A stretch of 64,000 nt of DNA from the NCBI GenBank assembly GCA_963733145.1, contig CAVTCJ010000017.1:124001-188000 (forward strand). Reading direction: 5' to 3'. Numbering within the stretch: the first letter of the stretch is position 1; each line of letters begins with the position of its first letter. Below are positions 23,430 through 32,248 of this stretch, in pieces. This DNA is from JAHIKV01 sp963733145. Its GTDB lineage: Bacteria; Planctomycetota; Planctomycetia; Pirellulales; Thermoguttaceae. The notes below the pieces were generated by a model. The model made no database searches. It was not told the DNA's origin and saw only the letters and a program-made list of their open reading frames with translations. Position numbers and translations under genes: made by a program.

Positions 23430-23639
23430 GTAGGTTATGCTTTAGCGTAACAGGTTGGCCCACAACGGATTTGTTATGCCATTAGTTTTTGGGATTGAGA
23501 AATCGTCCTCAATCTTTGACGGTCTTGGGTCTTAGGTCTTGGGTCTTAGGTCTTGGCACGAAGACCCAAGACCTAAGACCCAAGACCCAAGACCACAATT
23601 GGTTGCGGCTAAGCCGCGCTAGGCTAAAGCATAACCTAC
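23430..23639. mobile_element. MITE-like element copy A with 17-bp terminal inverted repeats
   Basis: GTAGGTTATGCTTTAGC at 23430-23446 is the exact reverse complement of GCTAAAGCATAACCTAC at 23623-23639. The inner 168 bases (23472-23639) recur inverted at 48088-48255 with a single mismatch. The centre is a long hairpin made of alternating heptamers (GTCTTGG / GTCTTAG). There is no coding capacity. Confidence 0.7.
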
Positions 23640-23870
23640 GACTAATGTTTGATCGGCGTGCCGGCATACACTAACTCGTTTGTTGCCTTTCACTTATGGC
23701 GACAATGGGCAGCTCGTGGAAATCCACGCTCGGGCTGCTATTCGGTCCTATACTTTCACATGGAGCGAAGAGTAGGGTGCGTGAAACGCACCACAACCGG
23801 TAGTGCATTGTGCGGCTCACGCTCCATACGGACTAGCGACTGATGTCCCATCGGGACTCTGACGAATCCG
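23640..23870. other. Intergenic gap before the HD-GYP gene
   Basis: It holds a short palindrome, GGTGCGTGAAACGCACC-like, at 23774-23793 (related copies near 12530, 12665 and 44080). I recognise no gene or clear promoter. Confidence 0.4.
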
Positions 23871-25727
23871 ATGCACGAGCCGAAGAACCATCTCCGCCAG
23901 TTCCGCTTCCCCCAACTTTCCGAGTCGTGGGACCGCTACCTGCCCGTGCTTTGGATAGTCTGTGCTGGGGCGGCGTTTTCGGTGGCGGCTTTTTTCGCCG
24001 TCCGCTGGTGGGAATACCAGGACATTGCCAAGGCCTTTCAGTTGACTGCCGAAGATCGGGCGCTGGCCGTAAAAGGGACCTTCGAGACCGAAACGGCCAT
24101 GTTGGATTTGGTCCGCTCGTCGCTCGAAGGCGACCCGCAGGTGCGGCGGCGGGAGTTCCACTGGCTGGTCGCTCCGTTTCTCTCCCGCTCGCGGAGCATC
24201 GAGGCCGTCGAGTGGGTGCCTCGCGTCACGGATTCCGACCGGGCGAAGTTCGTCGCCGAGGCGCGGCGCGAAGGGATCGAAGATTACCGGATCACCGAAA
24301 TGGGCGGCGACGGACGGATGCGCCCCGCTTCAAAGCGGAACGAGTATTTCCCGATCTGTTTCATCGGACCGCGGCCGGGCCTGAAAACGGTCTACGGCTA
24401 CGACGTCGCCTCCGAGCCGACTCGCCGCGAATCGCTCCGGCTGGCTTGTGAGACGGGCGATACGGTGGCCAGCGGGCGAATCGATTTTGTGCAGGACGAA
24501 GCGAAGACGGCCGGTTTTCTCGTCGTGCTGCCCGTCTACAAAAGCGGCAAACCCTCGATCAGCGTCGGCCAGCGCCGCGAAAACCTCCGCGGATTCGTGC
24601 TCGGGGTATTTCGCCCCGACGACATGTTGACCGCCGCGCTGACGAAGCTCCAGCCCGAGGGAATCGACGTTTGCCTCTACAATCCGGCGTCCCCGGCCGA
24701 CGGCCGGCCGTTCCCCTTTCACGCCTCGCGGACGCGCAAAATGGCCTGGGAACCTGCGGACCGCGACGACCTGAACGATCCGAGACAGTTGCACTACGCC
24801 ACCCAACTCGGGGTGGCGGGGAGTCCGTGGACGGTCGTCTGCCTGGCGACGCCGGATTTCGTTTCCGCCCGGCGGACCTGGTGGCCGTGGGGCGTGCTGG
24901 CGGCCGGTTGGGCACTGACCCTATTGTTTGCCGCATATCTTGCCTCGAGCATCGACCGCAAAACAGTCGTCGACCAACTGTTGGCCGAGAAGCGCCTGCA
25001 CGCCGATCAGTTGCAGGACAAGGTCCGCCGGCAGACCGCCGACATCCGCCGCGCGCAGGAGGAGGTCATCTACCGTTTGCTCTCGGCCTCACAGTGCCGC
25101 GACGAGGAGACGGGGGCCCACGTTCGCCGGGTAGGGCTGTTCAGCGAGGTGCTTGCCCGCGCTGCCGGCTGGTCGGGCGCCGACGCCGACTGCATCCGCC
25201 AGGCGGCCCCGATGCACGACCTGGGCAAGATCGGCATCCCCGACGCCATTCTGCGCAAGCCGGGCAAATTTACCGCCGAGGAGTACGAGGTCATGAAGAC
25301 CCATACGCTGCTCGGGGCCGACATGCTCGCCAATTCCGACGTGCCGATGCTGCAAATGGCCCGTGAAATCGCCCTCAGCCATCACGAACGCTGGGACGGC
25401 GGCGGGTATCCCTACGGGCTGGCCGGGCAGGAGATTCCCGAGGCCGCCCGCATCGTATCCATCGCCGACGTTTACGACGCCTTGACCCACGCCCGCGTCT
25501 ACAAACCGGCAATGCCCGAGGAAGAAGCCCTCGACGTCTTGCGCTCGGGAGCGGGCACGCAGTTCGACCCGCTGCTGCTGGCTCACTTCTTCCTAAATCT
25601 GCCGGAAATCAGCCGCATCGCGTCGGAGCATCCCGACGAGCGGTCGGGCGTCGCTCCCGTCGCCGCCGGCGCCGTCGGCGTCGACGGCTATTCGGCGGCA
25701 GACGCATTAGAACCGAGCGTCGGATAG
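23871..25727 (+). CDS. Membrane-bound CHASE-type sensor with HD-GYP phosphodiesterase domain
   Basis: 618 residues. A membrane helix at about 24-44 (LPVLWIVCAGAAFSVAAFFA) and a second at about 341-362 (WGVLAAGWALTLLFAAYLAS) enclose a periplasmic domain with CHASE features (IEAVEWVPRVTDSDR, GYDVASEPTRRESL, GRIDFVQ). A short coiled coil leads to an HD-GYP domain with HDLGKIGIPDAILRKPGKF, the metal-binding HH in ALSHHERWDGGGYPYGL and VSIADVYDALTHARVYK. HD-GYP proteins hydrolyse cyclic di-GMP, so this is likely a receptor adjusting motility, adhesion or polymer production to a signal outside the membrane. The domain lies in its own single-gene unit. The last 40 residues are low-complexity Ala/Gly/Val. 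Confidence 0.9.
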   Translation: MHEPKNHLRQFRFPQLSESWDRYLPVLWIVCAGAAFSVAAFFAVRWWEYQDIAKAFQLTAEDRALAVKGTFETETAMLDLVRSSLEGDPQVRRREFHWLVAPFLSRSRSIEAVEWVPRVTDSDRAKFVAEARREGIEDYRITEMGGDGRMRPASKRNEYFPICFIGPRPGLKTVYGYDVASEPTRRESLRLACETGDTVASGRIDFVQDEAKTAGFLVVLPVYKSGKPSISVGQRRENLRGFVLGVFRPDDMLTAALTKLQPEGIDVCLYNPASPADGRPFPFHASRTRKMAWEPADRDDLNDPRQLHYATQLGVAGSPWTVVCLATPDFVSARRTWWPWGVLAAGWALTLLFAAYLASSIDRKTVVDQLLAEKRLHADQLQDKVRRQTADIRRAQEEVIYRLLSASQCRDEETGAHVRRVGLFSEVLARAAGWSGADADCIRQAAPMHDLGKIGIPDAILRKPGKFTAEEYEVMKTHTLLGADMLANSDVPMLQMAREIALSHHERWDGGGYPYGLAGQEIPEAARIVSIADVYDALTHARVYKPAMPEEEALDVLRSGAGTQFDPLLLAHFFLNLPEISRIASEHPDERSGVAPVAAGAVGVDGYSAADALEPSVG

Positions 25728-25743
25728 CAGCGGGCTTCCCTTT

Positions 25744-25822
25744 AGCCCCCGCGTCCACGCGGGGTGCATGAGTCACCGGGAACCAATGCCGCGTCTTTCC
25801 GGCGTGGACGCCGGGGCTAAAC
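25744..25822. repeat. CCCCGGCGTCCACGC palindromic repeat
   Basis: TTTAGCCCCCGCGTCCACGC faces GGCGTGGACGCCGGGGCTAAA across a short centre. It follows the HD-GYP gene. Confidence 0.7.
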
Positions 25823-25880
25823 GGCCTGCCCCCCCAACATCGTGGGGGACGCCGCCGTATCCTTTTTTCCGAATTACCTC

Positions 25881-25908
25881 TTGCCTAAATGGCCGTGACT
25901 GCTAGAAT
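25881..25908 (+). promoter_or_regulatory. Sigma-70-type promoter for the PEP-CTERM gene
   Basis: TTGCCT (25881-25886), 16-base spacer, TAGAAT (25903-25908). The ATG is 60 bases downstream, with TTGGAGGC about a dozen bases before it. Confidence 0.5.
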
Positions 25909-25967
25909 CTGATGGTATTACGTCTGCGATATTCGTAACACCACCGTTCTTGGAGGCAGCCCCCGCC

Positions 25968-27077
25968 ATGCCGAACAAGCATTTATCGGACTCGGCCATT
26001 ATTTGCACGCTGCTCTTCGCCGCGTTATCCGTGTTCGCGGCGTCCGCCACGGCCGACGACGGCGGGTTCAACGATTGGACTTCGATCGGCTACACGCGCA
26101 TCAGCGACATGCAGTCGTTGAAAACCGACCCGAGCGGCAATCCGCAAAGCAACTTCACAATCCCGCTCTACGGCACGGATTATTTGCCGGCCTATAAGAT
26201 GCTAGGCGTCGTGCTGAACAACCCCGGCGACATGCTCGACGGCACGCCAAATTACGTTGCCTCGGCGCCCGGCACCGAATGGCTGCTTGGCGGCCAATGG
26301 CAGGTCTTCGTGCAGACCCTCGACAATGCAAACGACTTCGGCGGCGCGACCGTCTGGATGGGGCAGAACTACGGCAATGTCGTCCCCCTGCATCATCCCG
26401 GCGAAAACGCCACCCAGCAGCAATACGACGACGCCACGGCGTACAGCTACAGCGACCAGGAATGGCTCAACGAGGTGAACCGAGTGAGCCTCGGCGGCAC
26501 GCTCAAGGCCGGCGACGTCGTCGAGATACGCGCCCGCGGCGGCATGTTCTACAAAGGCAAGTACAACGTCAACGAGCAACACGACAACGATCCGGCGCTG
26601 AACTTCGAGATCGTCAAGATCGCCGACGGCACGCTGCCCACCCCGCAGGACATCGCCCTCTCCGACGTTCGCTATGCGGGCGAGACGGGGGCCTACAAGT
26701 TCGACGTAACTCGGGCCACCGGCGCCGAACGCTATCAGGGCACTCTGGTCCGTTTCACCGACGTGCAACTGGTCGACGATCCGTCCAAGTGGCTGCCTGA
26801 CGCCACGGTGACGATCACCGACGGCAACGGCTATTTCTTCTCGTTGAAGCTCGGGCTGAACGGTTTCGATCCGTCCAGCGCTCCGACGGGAACATTCGAC
26901 GTGACGGGCATCTTCGATGAGGAGCCGGACACCTGGAACCCTCTGACCGGCGACCCGCAAACCGGCTACCGCCTGTGGGCCACCGATCCGAGCTGGGTCG
27001 CCGTGCCCGAGCCGGGCACGATCATACTGCTGGCCGCGGGCGGTTTGGCGGCACTGTTGTTGTGGCGGCGGCGATAA
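25968..27077 (+). CDS. Exported PEP-CTERM sorting-domain protein
   Basis: A 369-residue secreted protein. The start at ATG 25968 (MPNKHLSDSAIICTLLFAAL) gives a clean signal peptide ending SATA, and TTGGAGGC precedes it. The middle is beta-rich and shows no catalytic motif that I recognise. The C-terminus AVPEPGTIILLAAGGLAALL followed by WRRR is the PEP-CTERM tripartite signal (PEP motif, membrane helix, basic cluster), which directs processing by exosortase and is often linked to exopolysaccharide export. Phrases such as LFFSLKLGLNGFD and the Asp-rich loops suggest a jelly-roll or carbohydrate-associated fold, but this is only impression. Confidence 0.8.
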   Translation: MPNKHLSDSAIICTLLFAALSVFAASATADDGGFNDWTSIGYTRISDMQSLKTDPSGNPQSNFTIPLYGTDYLPAYKMLGVVLNNPGDMLDGTPNYVASAPGTEWLLGGQWQVFVQTLDNANDFGGATVWMGQNYGNVVPLHHPGENATQQQYDDATAYSYSDQEWLNEVNRVSLGGTLKAGDVVEIRARGGMFYKGKYNVNEQHDNDPALNFEIVKIADGTLPTPQDIALSDVRYAGETGAYKFDVTRATGAERYQGTLVRFTDVQLVDDPSKWLPDATVTITDGNGYFFSLKLGLNGFDPSSAPTGTFDVTGIFDEEPDTWNPLTGDPQTGYRLWATDPSWVAVPEPGTIILLAAGGLAALLLWRRR

Positions 27078-27083
27078 AGTTCC

Positions 27084-27345
27084 TCGTTCCCATGCTCCGC
27101 ATGGGAACGCATTGTTCGGACGCTCCGCGTCCGTGCGGCAACCGATTAACCCGGATTATTCATAAACACGAAGGAACATTGTCATTCTGAGCGCAGCGAA
27201 GAATCTGGGCTGTTTGCGGCGCATCGGAGATCCTTCGCTGCGCTCTGGATGACGTTTATGAATAATCCGGGTTAACGCCTAACACTTTCCGCCACACGGA
27301 GGCAGAGCGTCCGGGCAGCGTGTTCCCACGCGGAGCGTGGGAACG
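27084..27345. repeat. SAWEH-type repeat split by a nested element
   Basis: The left half (CGTTCCCATGCTCCGCATGG at 27084 onwards) and right half (ending GCGTGGGAACGAGG) are the usual facing hairpins, but the centre is replaced by the element at 27146-27275. Confidence 0.75.
27146..27275. mobile_element. 130-bp element with 22-bp perfect terminal inverted repeats
   Basis: Positions 27146-27167 (TTAACCCGGATTATTCATAA and two more) are the exact reverse complement of 27254-27275. Inside lies a weaker hairpin with the widespread GAGCGCAGCGAAGAATCT motif. It sits inside another repeat and encodes nothing. Confidence 0.7.
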
Positions 27346-27398
27346 AGGGGTTGTACTCCGATAATTCAACGGTATTGGATAAAATGGAGAGCAATCGC

Positions 27399-28364
27399 AT
27401 GAGCAGGTCACGCAATGCATTTACGCTGATCGAGTTGCTGGTGGTCATCACGATCATCGGCGTTCTGCTCGCGCTCGTGCTGCCGGCGGTGCAGGCCGCG
27501 CGGGAAGCCGCCCGCCGCGCGCAATGCGCCGGCAATCTGAAGCAGATCGGTCTGGCCGTGCAGCAGTATCAGTCGGCGCACGGATCGTTTCCCCCGGGAA
27601 ACGTGCTGAAGGCCTTCGGATTCTGTCCCGGCGGGGCCAACCTGCAGTCCGACGACGGGGCGAATTGGGCCATCGCGATCCTCCCCTACATCGAACAAAA
27701 GGCCTTGTACCAGAGCTACGATTTCGCGGCCTACAACGAGTCGCCGCCGAACCGGCAGGTCCGCGAGGCGTTCGTCGGAATGTACGCCTGCCCGTCCGAT
27801 TCGGACGCCTCCTCGCCGGCAGTGCCCGGCGGCGGTCCGGCCTCGGCCTCCCAAGGCAACATCCCCTACATGCCCGGCTCCTATCGGGCGATGTCCGGCC
27901 GCAGCGACGGCAAACGTTACCTCGACTCCGCCGAAGACGTGGCCACGTATCCGAAGTCTTGGCGCGGGCCGATCCACGTCATCGGCGTGTTGGGCTTCTC
28001 GACCGAGTCCTCGGCCAACGTCCGGGACGGCATGTCGAACACCTTGCTGGTGGGCGAATCGACCACCAGCACCAGCTCCGAGCAACGGACGTTTTGGGCC
28101 TATTCCTACGCCTATTTCTCGCTCTCGGCGGCGACCGCCGGCCAGGGCCGGACACTGTTGGGCGATTACAGCCAGTGTGTGGCGGCGGGCGGAACGGGAA
28201 AGGAAAAACCCTGCAAACGCGGCTGGGGCAGCTTCCATCCCGGCGGCCTGCACTTCGTCCTCTGCGACGGCTCGGTGCATTTCCTCGACTCGACGATCGA
28301 CATACAACTGTTCGCCGATCTGGCCACCATCGCCGGCGGCGAAGCGGCGTCCGTGCCGGAGTGA
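27399..28364 (+). CDS. DUF1559 pseudopilin-like protein
   Basis: A 321-residue protein with the type IV pilin-type leader: FTLIELLVVITIIGVLLALV, with Glu at +5, followed by LPAVQAAREAARRAQCAGNL. This is the planctomycete DUF1559 family (large G-secretin-pathway-like proteins, present in dozens of copies per genome). The C-terminal hallmark HPGGLHFVLCDGSVHFL is present. It should be cleaved and methylated by a prepilin peptidase; the function in the cell envelope is unknown. The ATG at 27399 is set by GGAGAG seven bases upstream; an ATG at 27384 is in frame but has no site of its own. Confidence 0.92.
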   Translation: MSRSRNAFTLIELLVVITIIGVLLALVLPAVQAAREAARRAQCAGNLKQIGLAVQQYQSAHGSFPPGNVLKAFGFCPGGANLQSDDGANWAIAILPYIEQKALYQSYDFAAYNESPPNRQVREAFVGMYACPSDSDASSPAVPGGGPASASQGNIPYMPGSYRAMSGRSDGKRYLDSAEDVATYPKSWRGPIHVIGVLGFSTESSANVRDGMSNTLLVGESTTSTSSEQRTFWAYSYAYFSLSAATAGQGRTLLGDYSQCVAAGGTGKEKPCKRGWGSFHPGGLHFVLCDGSVHFLDSTIDIQLFADLATIAGGEAASVPE

Positions 28365-28379
28365 GATCGCCGAGTAACC

Positions 28380-28445
28380 GTTTAGCGGCCGCCGGTACGG
28401 CGGCCTAAGATACGCTGCAAGCCGCCGTGCCGGCGGCTGCTAAAC
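28380..28445. repeat. GTTTAGC...GCTAAAC palindromic repeat
   Basis: Inverted arms GTTTAGCGGCCGCCGGTACG and GTGCCGGCGGCTGCTAAAC between two convergent genes. Confidence 0.7.
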
Positions 28446-28454
28446 GAGTGGGAT

Positions 28455-29105
28455 TCACTCCCCGGCCGAGCGCCGCGACTGTAAGAAAAACCCGTCGGCG
28501 GCGTCGTTGATTTCGGGCGGACTGAAACCGGCTGCCGCCAGCCATTCGCGCCAGCAGTCGTCGTCGGGGAGCAGGTCGCCGCCGATCTCTCCGCCCACGC
28601 CGCGATGAAACTCGTTGATTTCATCCCGCCCGTTCAGGTGCATCACGATCAGCCGGCCGCCCGACTTGAGGCATCGGGCCAGGTTCCGCAAGGCGGCCGG
28701 TTGGTCGCGGAAATGGGGAAAGCTATGGAAGCACAAGGCCACGTCATACTCGGCTTGGCCCAGGTCGTCCCGACAGGCGTCGGCCGCGCGAAACTCGGCG
28801 TCGATCCCTTTGGCCGCGGCCTTGCGGAGCATTTCCGGCGAGAAATCGACGGCCGTCACGCGGCCCGGCCGCACCCGCTCGGCCAGCCACGCGGTCAACT
28901 GGCCGGTGCCGCAGCCGACTTCCAGCAGCCGGTCGCCGGCCCGAAGGCCGAGTTGCCCGGCGCGTCGTTCCATTTGCCGGATCGTTTCGGCCGGGTCTTG
29001 TTCGGAGTGGTCCCACCCGGCGGCAAGCCGGTCGAAGAAGGCAATTCTGGCATCCGCGTCGGACGGAGTGGAAGTTGATGTATTCATGTTTGTCTTCGGG
29101 TTCAT
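28455..29105 (-). CDS. Class I SAM-dependent methyltransferase
   Basis: A 216-residue cytosolic enzyme from ATG 29105 (MNPKTNMNTSTSTPSD); earlier codons translate a repeat at 29112-29159. The SAM-binding motif I is DRLLEVGCGTGQLTAWLAE, motif II region VTAVDFSPEMLRKA, and DVALCFHSFPHF and LKSGGRLIVMHLNGRDEIN follow as post-motifs. It resembles the ubiquinone/menaquinone-methyltransferase-like group, but nothing shows its substrate. It is not near the mqn genes. Confidence 0.85.
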   Translation of the reverse strand: MNPKTNMNTSTSTPSDADARIAFFDRLAAGWDHSEQDPAETIRQMERRAGQLGLRAGDRLLEVGCGTGQLTAWLAERVRPGRVTAVDFSPEMLRKAAAKGIDAEFRAADACRDDLGQAEYDVALCFHSFPHFRDQPAALRNLARCLKSGGRLIVMHLNGRDEINEFHRGVGGEIGGDLLPDDDCWREWLAAAGFSPPEINDAADGFFLQSRRSAGE

Positions 29106-29111
29106 CGCGGG

Positions 29112-29159
29112 CGCAGGAGCGTCCGGGCAGTGCCTTCCCATGCGGAGCATGGGAACGAG
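29112..29159. repeat. SAWEH-type half repeat
   Basis: One arm of the family: GGAGCGTCCGGGCAG followed by the CCCATGCGGAGCATGGG hairpin. Confidence 0.6.
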
Positions 29160-29279
29160 ATGGAATCCCGCTTGCGGTTTCGCAACCGGCGAGCGATAGC
29201 GTGGGGGGATTTCCCGGTAATACGTTTTAGTATATCATAATATCTTTGCGACCAACCGATCCGTCAAGGGTTATTACTG

Positions 29280-30137
29280 ATGATTTCACGCTCTAACGTC
29301 TTATATCTGGCGGCGGTTGCGTTTTCCGCGTTGCTTGTTGCCGGGTGCGAATCCGTGGCCGAGCCGTCGGCGCCCGGCGTCAAGCCGCTGGCCGTCTCCA
29401 GCCCGTACCTCGAAGCCGCCGTCGTGGACCTGCTGGGCGGCGACACTCCGCTGGTCCGTCTGGCCGGGCCCAGCTCGTGTCCGGGCCATTTCGACGTCCG
29501 GCCCAGCCAGATCAGGGAACTCGCCGATTGCCGGCTGTTGATCCGCTTCGATTTTCAAGCCGGATTGGACCGCTTGCTCGCCGAGCGAAGGAACGGCGAA
29601 CCGCGGATCGTGACGGTCAGCGAGCCGGGCGGGCTGTGCGTGCCGGACACCTATCTCGCCGTCTGCCGCCGGCTGGCCGATCGTTTCGCAGCCGACGGGA
29701 CTATGAGCCGATCCGCTGCCAACGCGAAACTGGCGGAGATCGAACGCCGCGAGGCCGCTTTGGGCAAGGCAGCGTCGGACAGGATCGACGCGGCCGGACT
29801 GCGCGGTGCGCCGGTCTTGTGCAGCAAACATCAGGCCGACTTCTGCCGCTGGCTCGGCTTGCGTGTGGCGGCCGAGTTCCCCAACGCCGACACGGCATCG
29901 ACCGGCGGGATAGATCGGGCCGTGACCGACGCCGCCGAAGCCCGCGTGCGGTTCATCATCGCCAACGAGCCCGAGGGACGACGCGCCGCCGACGCCCTGG
30001 CCGACCGGCTGCACGCGGCGGTGATCGTCTTCGCCAATTTTCCCGAGCCGGGCAAACCGGACGCCTTCGACGCAATGGTCCGGAGGAATCTCTCGGCCCT
30101 GGCAGCGTCGATCGATGGAAAGTCGATGGATAAATAG
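29280..30137 (+). CDS. Metal ABC transporter substrate-binding lipoprotein (ZnuA/TroA-like)
   Basis: 285 residues. The lipobox is LLVAGC at about residue 23, so the protein should be anchored to a membrane by a lipid at Cys23. The body shows the TroA/ZnuA pattern of two lobes joined by a long helix (about residues 120-150: RSAANAKLAEIERREAALGK). Candidate metal ligands include His in CPGHFDVRPSQ and in SKHQADF, while the family's third His and acidic ligand are not obvious. An ABC ATPase and a metal permease follow on the same strand. AT-rich DNA with CATAAT lies 40 bases upstream. Zinc or manganese uptake is the likely role. Confidence 0.8.
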   Translation: MISRSNVLYLAAVAFSALLVAGCESVAEPSAPGVKPLAVSSPYLEAAVVDLLGGDTPLVRLAGPSSCPGHFDVRPSQIRELADCRLLIRFDFQAGLDRLLAERRNGEPRIVTVSEPGGLCVPDTYLAVCRRLADRFAADGTMSRSAANAKLAEIERREAALGKAASDRIDAAGLRGAPVLCSKHQADFCRWLGLRVAAEFPNADTASTGGIDRAVTDAAEARVRFIIANEPEGRRAADALADRLHAAVIVFANFPEPGKPDAFDAMVRRNLSALAASIDGKSMDK

Positions 30138-30221
30138 CGGATTGATGGAATGTGGATTGTTGGGTAGTAGGATTGTTGGAAAGCTGATCGATGGCAACAA
30201 CGTCGAATCGAGAGTAGCAGC

Positions 30222-30404
30222 CGCGACGCGGCGATACTCGATAGCCAGGGGCGTCAGCCCCTGGGAGGGAGGCGATATATTCGTTGAAAAGCCCCGAAGG
30301 GGCGACAGAAGCGACTGCCGCCGCTTCGCGGCTTCGATGAGCCGCCCGCCCAATCTCCAAGGGGCTGACGCCCCCGGCTACATACTGTCGTCCCTTCGGG
30401 ACTA
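30222..30404. repeat. Large composite palindromic repeat between substrate-binding and ATPase genes
   Basis: Arms CAGGGGCGTCAGCCCCTGG and AAGGGGCTGACGCCCCCGG enclose further small hairpins (CCCCGAAGGGG, CCGCTTCGCGG). It splits the ZnuA-like gene from the ATPase gene. Confidence 0.65.
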
Positions 30405-30454
30405 AAGATGACAACCCGCCACCCCAATCTGAATGTTCTGAAAATCTGACCACC

Positions 30455-31255
30455 ATGACTGAACCCGTCCTCGATATTCGTTCGTTGCGGATCAGGCGCG
30501 GAGGGCGCGACATCCTGCAAATCGGGCGGCTGGAGGTCGGCCCGAGCGAGGTCGTCGTGGTGCTGGGCCCGAACGGGGCCGGCAAGAGCACGCTGCTGAA
30601 ATGCGCGCTCGGTTTCACCCGGCCCAACGCGGGCGAGTTGCGCGTGCTGGGCACCGCCGTCTGGCCGTCGCATCCGCCGCTGGCCGCATTGCGCCGCCGC
30701 ATCGGATACGTCCCCCAAGAGTTGGCCGCGCACAGCGAAACGCCCCTGACCGTCCGCGAGGTGGCGGCAATCGGACGGACCGGCATCGCCGGACTCTTCC
30801 GCCCACTCGGCGGCCGCGATTGGAGCATCATCGACGGCTGGCTCGACCGGCTCGGGCTGGTTCCGCTGGCCAACCGTGCTTACGCCTCGCTCTCCGGCGG
30901 CGAGCAACGAAAAACCCTGATCGCCAAGGCGATGGTGCAAGAGCCGGAACTGCTCCTGCTCGATGAGCCGACCGCCAACCTCGATCTCTACTGGCGGGAA
31001 CAGATCGTCGGTTTGCTCGAACGATTGTACGCGGAGACGGGCCTGGCGATCGTGATGGTCTGTCACGAGTTGGAGGCCGTCCCGCCCTGCTGCCGGCGGC
31101 TGTTGATCCTGCAAGGCGGCCGGCCCATCGCCGACGGTCCGCCCGAGGACTTGCTGAACGGCCGGCTGGTGGAAGAGCTGTACGGGCCGCGGTTGCGGCT
31201 TTTCGCAGCCGACGGGCGCTACGCGGTCGTGCCGGCGGGGGAGGTCGCAACGTAA
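30455..31255 (+). CDS. Metal ABC transporter ATP-binding protein (ZnuC-like)
   Basis: 266 residues with Walker A VLGPNGAGKSTLLK, Q-loop RIGYVPQELA, signature LSGGEQRKTLIAKA, Walker B LLLLDEPTANLD and H-loop VMVCHELEAV. It energises uptake with the permease that follows. Its stop TAA overlaps the permease ATG by one base, which couples translation. The ZnuA-like lipoprotein is upstream on the same strand. The specificity is inferred from the three-gene set. Confidence 0.9.
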   Translation: MTEPVLDIRSLRIRRGGRDILQIGRLEVGPSEVVVVLGPNGAGKSTLLKCALGFTRPNAGELRVLGTAVWPSHPPLAALRRRIGYVPQELAAHSETPLTVREVAAIGRTGIAGLFRPLGGRDWSIIDGWLDRLGLVPLANRAYASLSGGEQRKTLIAKAMVQEPELLLLDEPTANLDLYWREQIVGLLERLYAETGLAIVMVCHELEAVPPCCRRLLILQGGRPIADGPPEDLLNGRLVEELYGPRLRLFAADGRYAVVPAGEVAT

Positions 31256-32079
31256 TGGACCTTCTGTTCTGGCTGCCGGTCTTATGCTGCGGGGCGTTGG
31301 CGGGCGCGTCGACTGGATTTCTCGGCACGTACATCGTGGGAATGCGGATTCCGTTCCTGGGGATTTGCGTTTCCCACGCCGCGCTGGCCGGGGCGGTGTT
31401 CGGCGGATTGTGCGGACTCACCGGGCCGATGCTGCTGCCGCCCGCCCTGGCCGGAGCGGTGATCGCCGCCCTGCTGCTGGGAACGCTCGATCCGCATTCC
31501 ACGCGGATCGACTCGAACGTGCTGATGGGCATCCTCTTCTCGCTGACGATGGGACTGGCGTTTCTCGGCCTCGGATTGTACGGCGTCTACGACATCCCGG
31601 ACAACGAAGTCCGCAGCCTGCTGTGGGGCAGCTTGAACTTCTGCCGCTGGAGCGATTTTTACATCATGGCCGCAGCCGCCGCCCTGGAAATCGTGGTCGT
31701 CGCGGCGTTTTACAAGGAACTTCGGGCGGTGCTCTTTTCGCGCGTCCACGCGGCCGCCGCCGGCGTGCCCGTCACGCCCGTCTGGACCTCCTTCCTGATC
31801 CTGACCAGCGTGGTGCTGACGGTGAACTTTCAGACCGTGGGCGGGCTGATGATCTACAGCCTGTTGACCAACCCGGCAGTGGCGGCGTTCCTGCTGGTCA
31901 AGGGCTATGGCCGGGCGTTGGCCCTGTCGGCGGCGTTCGGCTTGCTCAGCGGGCTGGGCGGATTCCTGCTGGCCGCCGTCACCGATCTGCCCACCGGGGC
32001 GATGATCGTGATCCTCTCGTCACTGCTGGTGGGCGTCGCTTGGGCGATTTCCGCCGTGCGGCAGTGCGCGGGACGTTGA
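31255..32079 (+). CDS. Metal ABC transporter permease (ZnuB-like)
   Basis: A 274-residue integral membrane protein of the ABC-3 family, with about eight hydrophobic helices, beginning DLLFWLPVLCCGALAGASTG. Family-type segments are FLGTYIVGMRIPFLGICVSHAALAG and LMGILFSLTMGLAFLG, with GGLMIYSLLTNPAVAAFLL and SGLGGFLLAAVTDLPTGAMIV near the end, where the helix break Thr-Gly is typical. It starts one base inside the ATPase stop codon. With the ZnuA-like and ZnuC-like genes it forms an importer, probably for Zn2+ or Mn2+. Confidence 0.9.
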   Translation: MDLLFWLPVLCCGALAGASTGFLGTYIVGMRIPFLGICVSHAALAGAVFGGLCGLTGPMLLPPALAGAVIAALLLGTLDPHSTRIDSNVLMGILFSLTMGLAFLGLGLYGVYDIPDNEVRSLLWGSLNFCRWSDFYIMAAAAALEIVVVAAFYKELRAVLFSRVHAAAAGVPVTPVWTSFLILTSVVLTVNFQTVGGLMIYSLLTNPAVAAFLLVKGYGRALALSAAFGLLSGLGGFLLAAVTDLPTGAMIVILSSLLVGVAWAISAVRQCAGR

Positions 32080-32204
32080 TGCCTGTTACATGGAGTCCAA
32101 TTCCAAGTAGCACTAGGATCTTCTTGCCAAACCGCAAGCGGTTTGCAGAACGCATCGGAGGGTTGACCCCTTGAAGATAGCAGTGGCTCGCCGTGGAACG
32201 ATCC

Positions 32205-32243
32205 GCCCTCACCCCCGTCCCCTCTCCCAAAGGGAAAGGGGAG
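32205..32243. repeat. Half CTCTCCC-type repeat
   Basis: CCCTCACCCCCGTCCCCTCTCCC with its AAAGGGAAAGGGGAG arm, next to the stop of the sigma-54 activator gene. Nothing else is evident in 32080-32248. Confidence 0.6.
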
Positions 32244-32248
32244 ATTTG

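Noticed and set aside
23521..23600. Heptamer repeats looking like a CRISPR array
   Set aside because: The units are 7 bases with no spacers and form an inverted hairpin; no cas genes are present.
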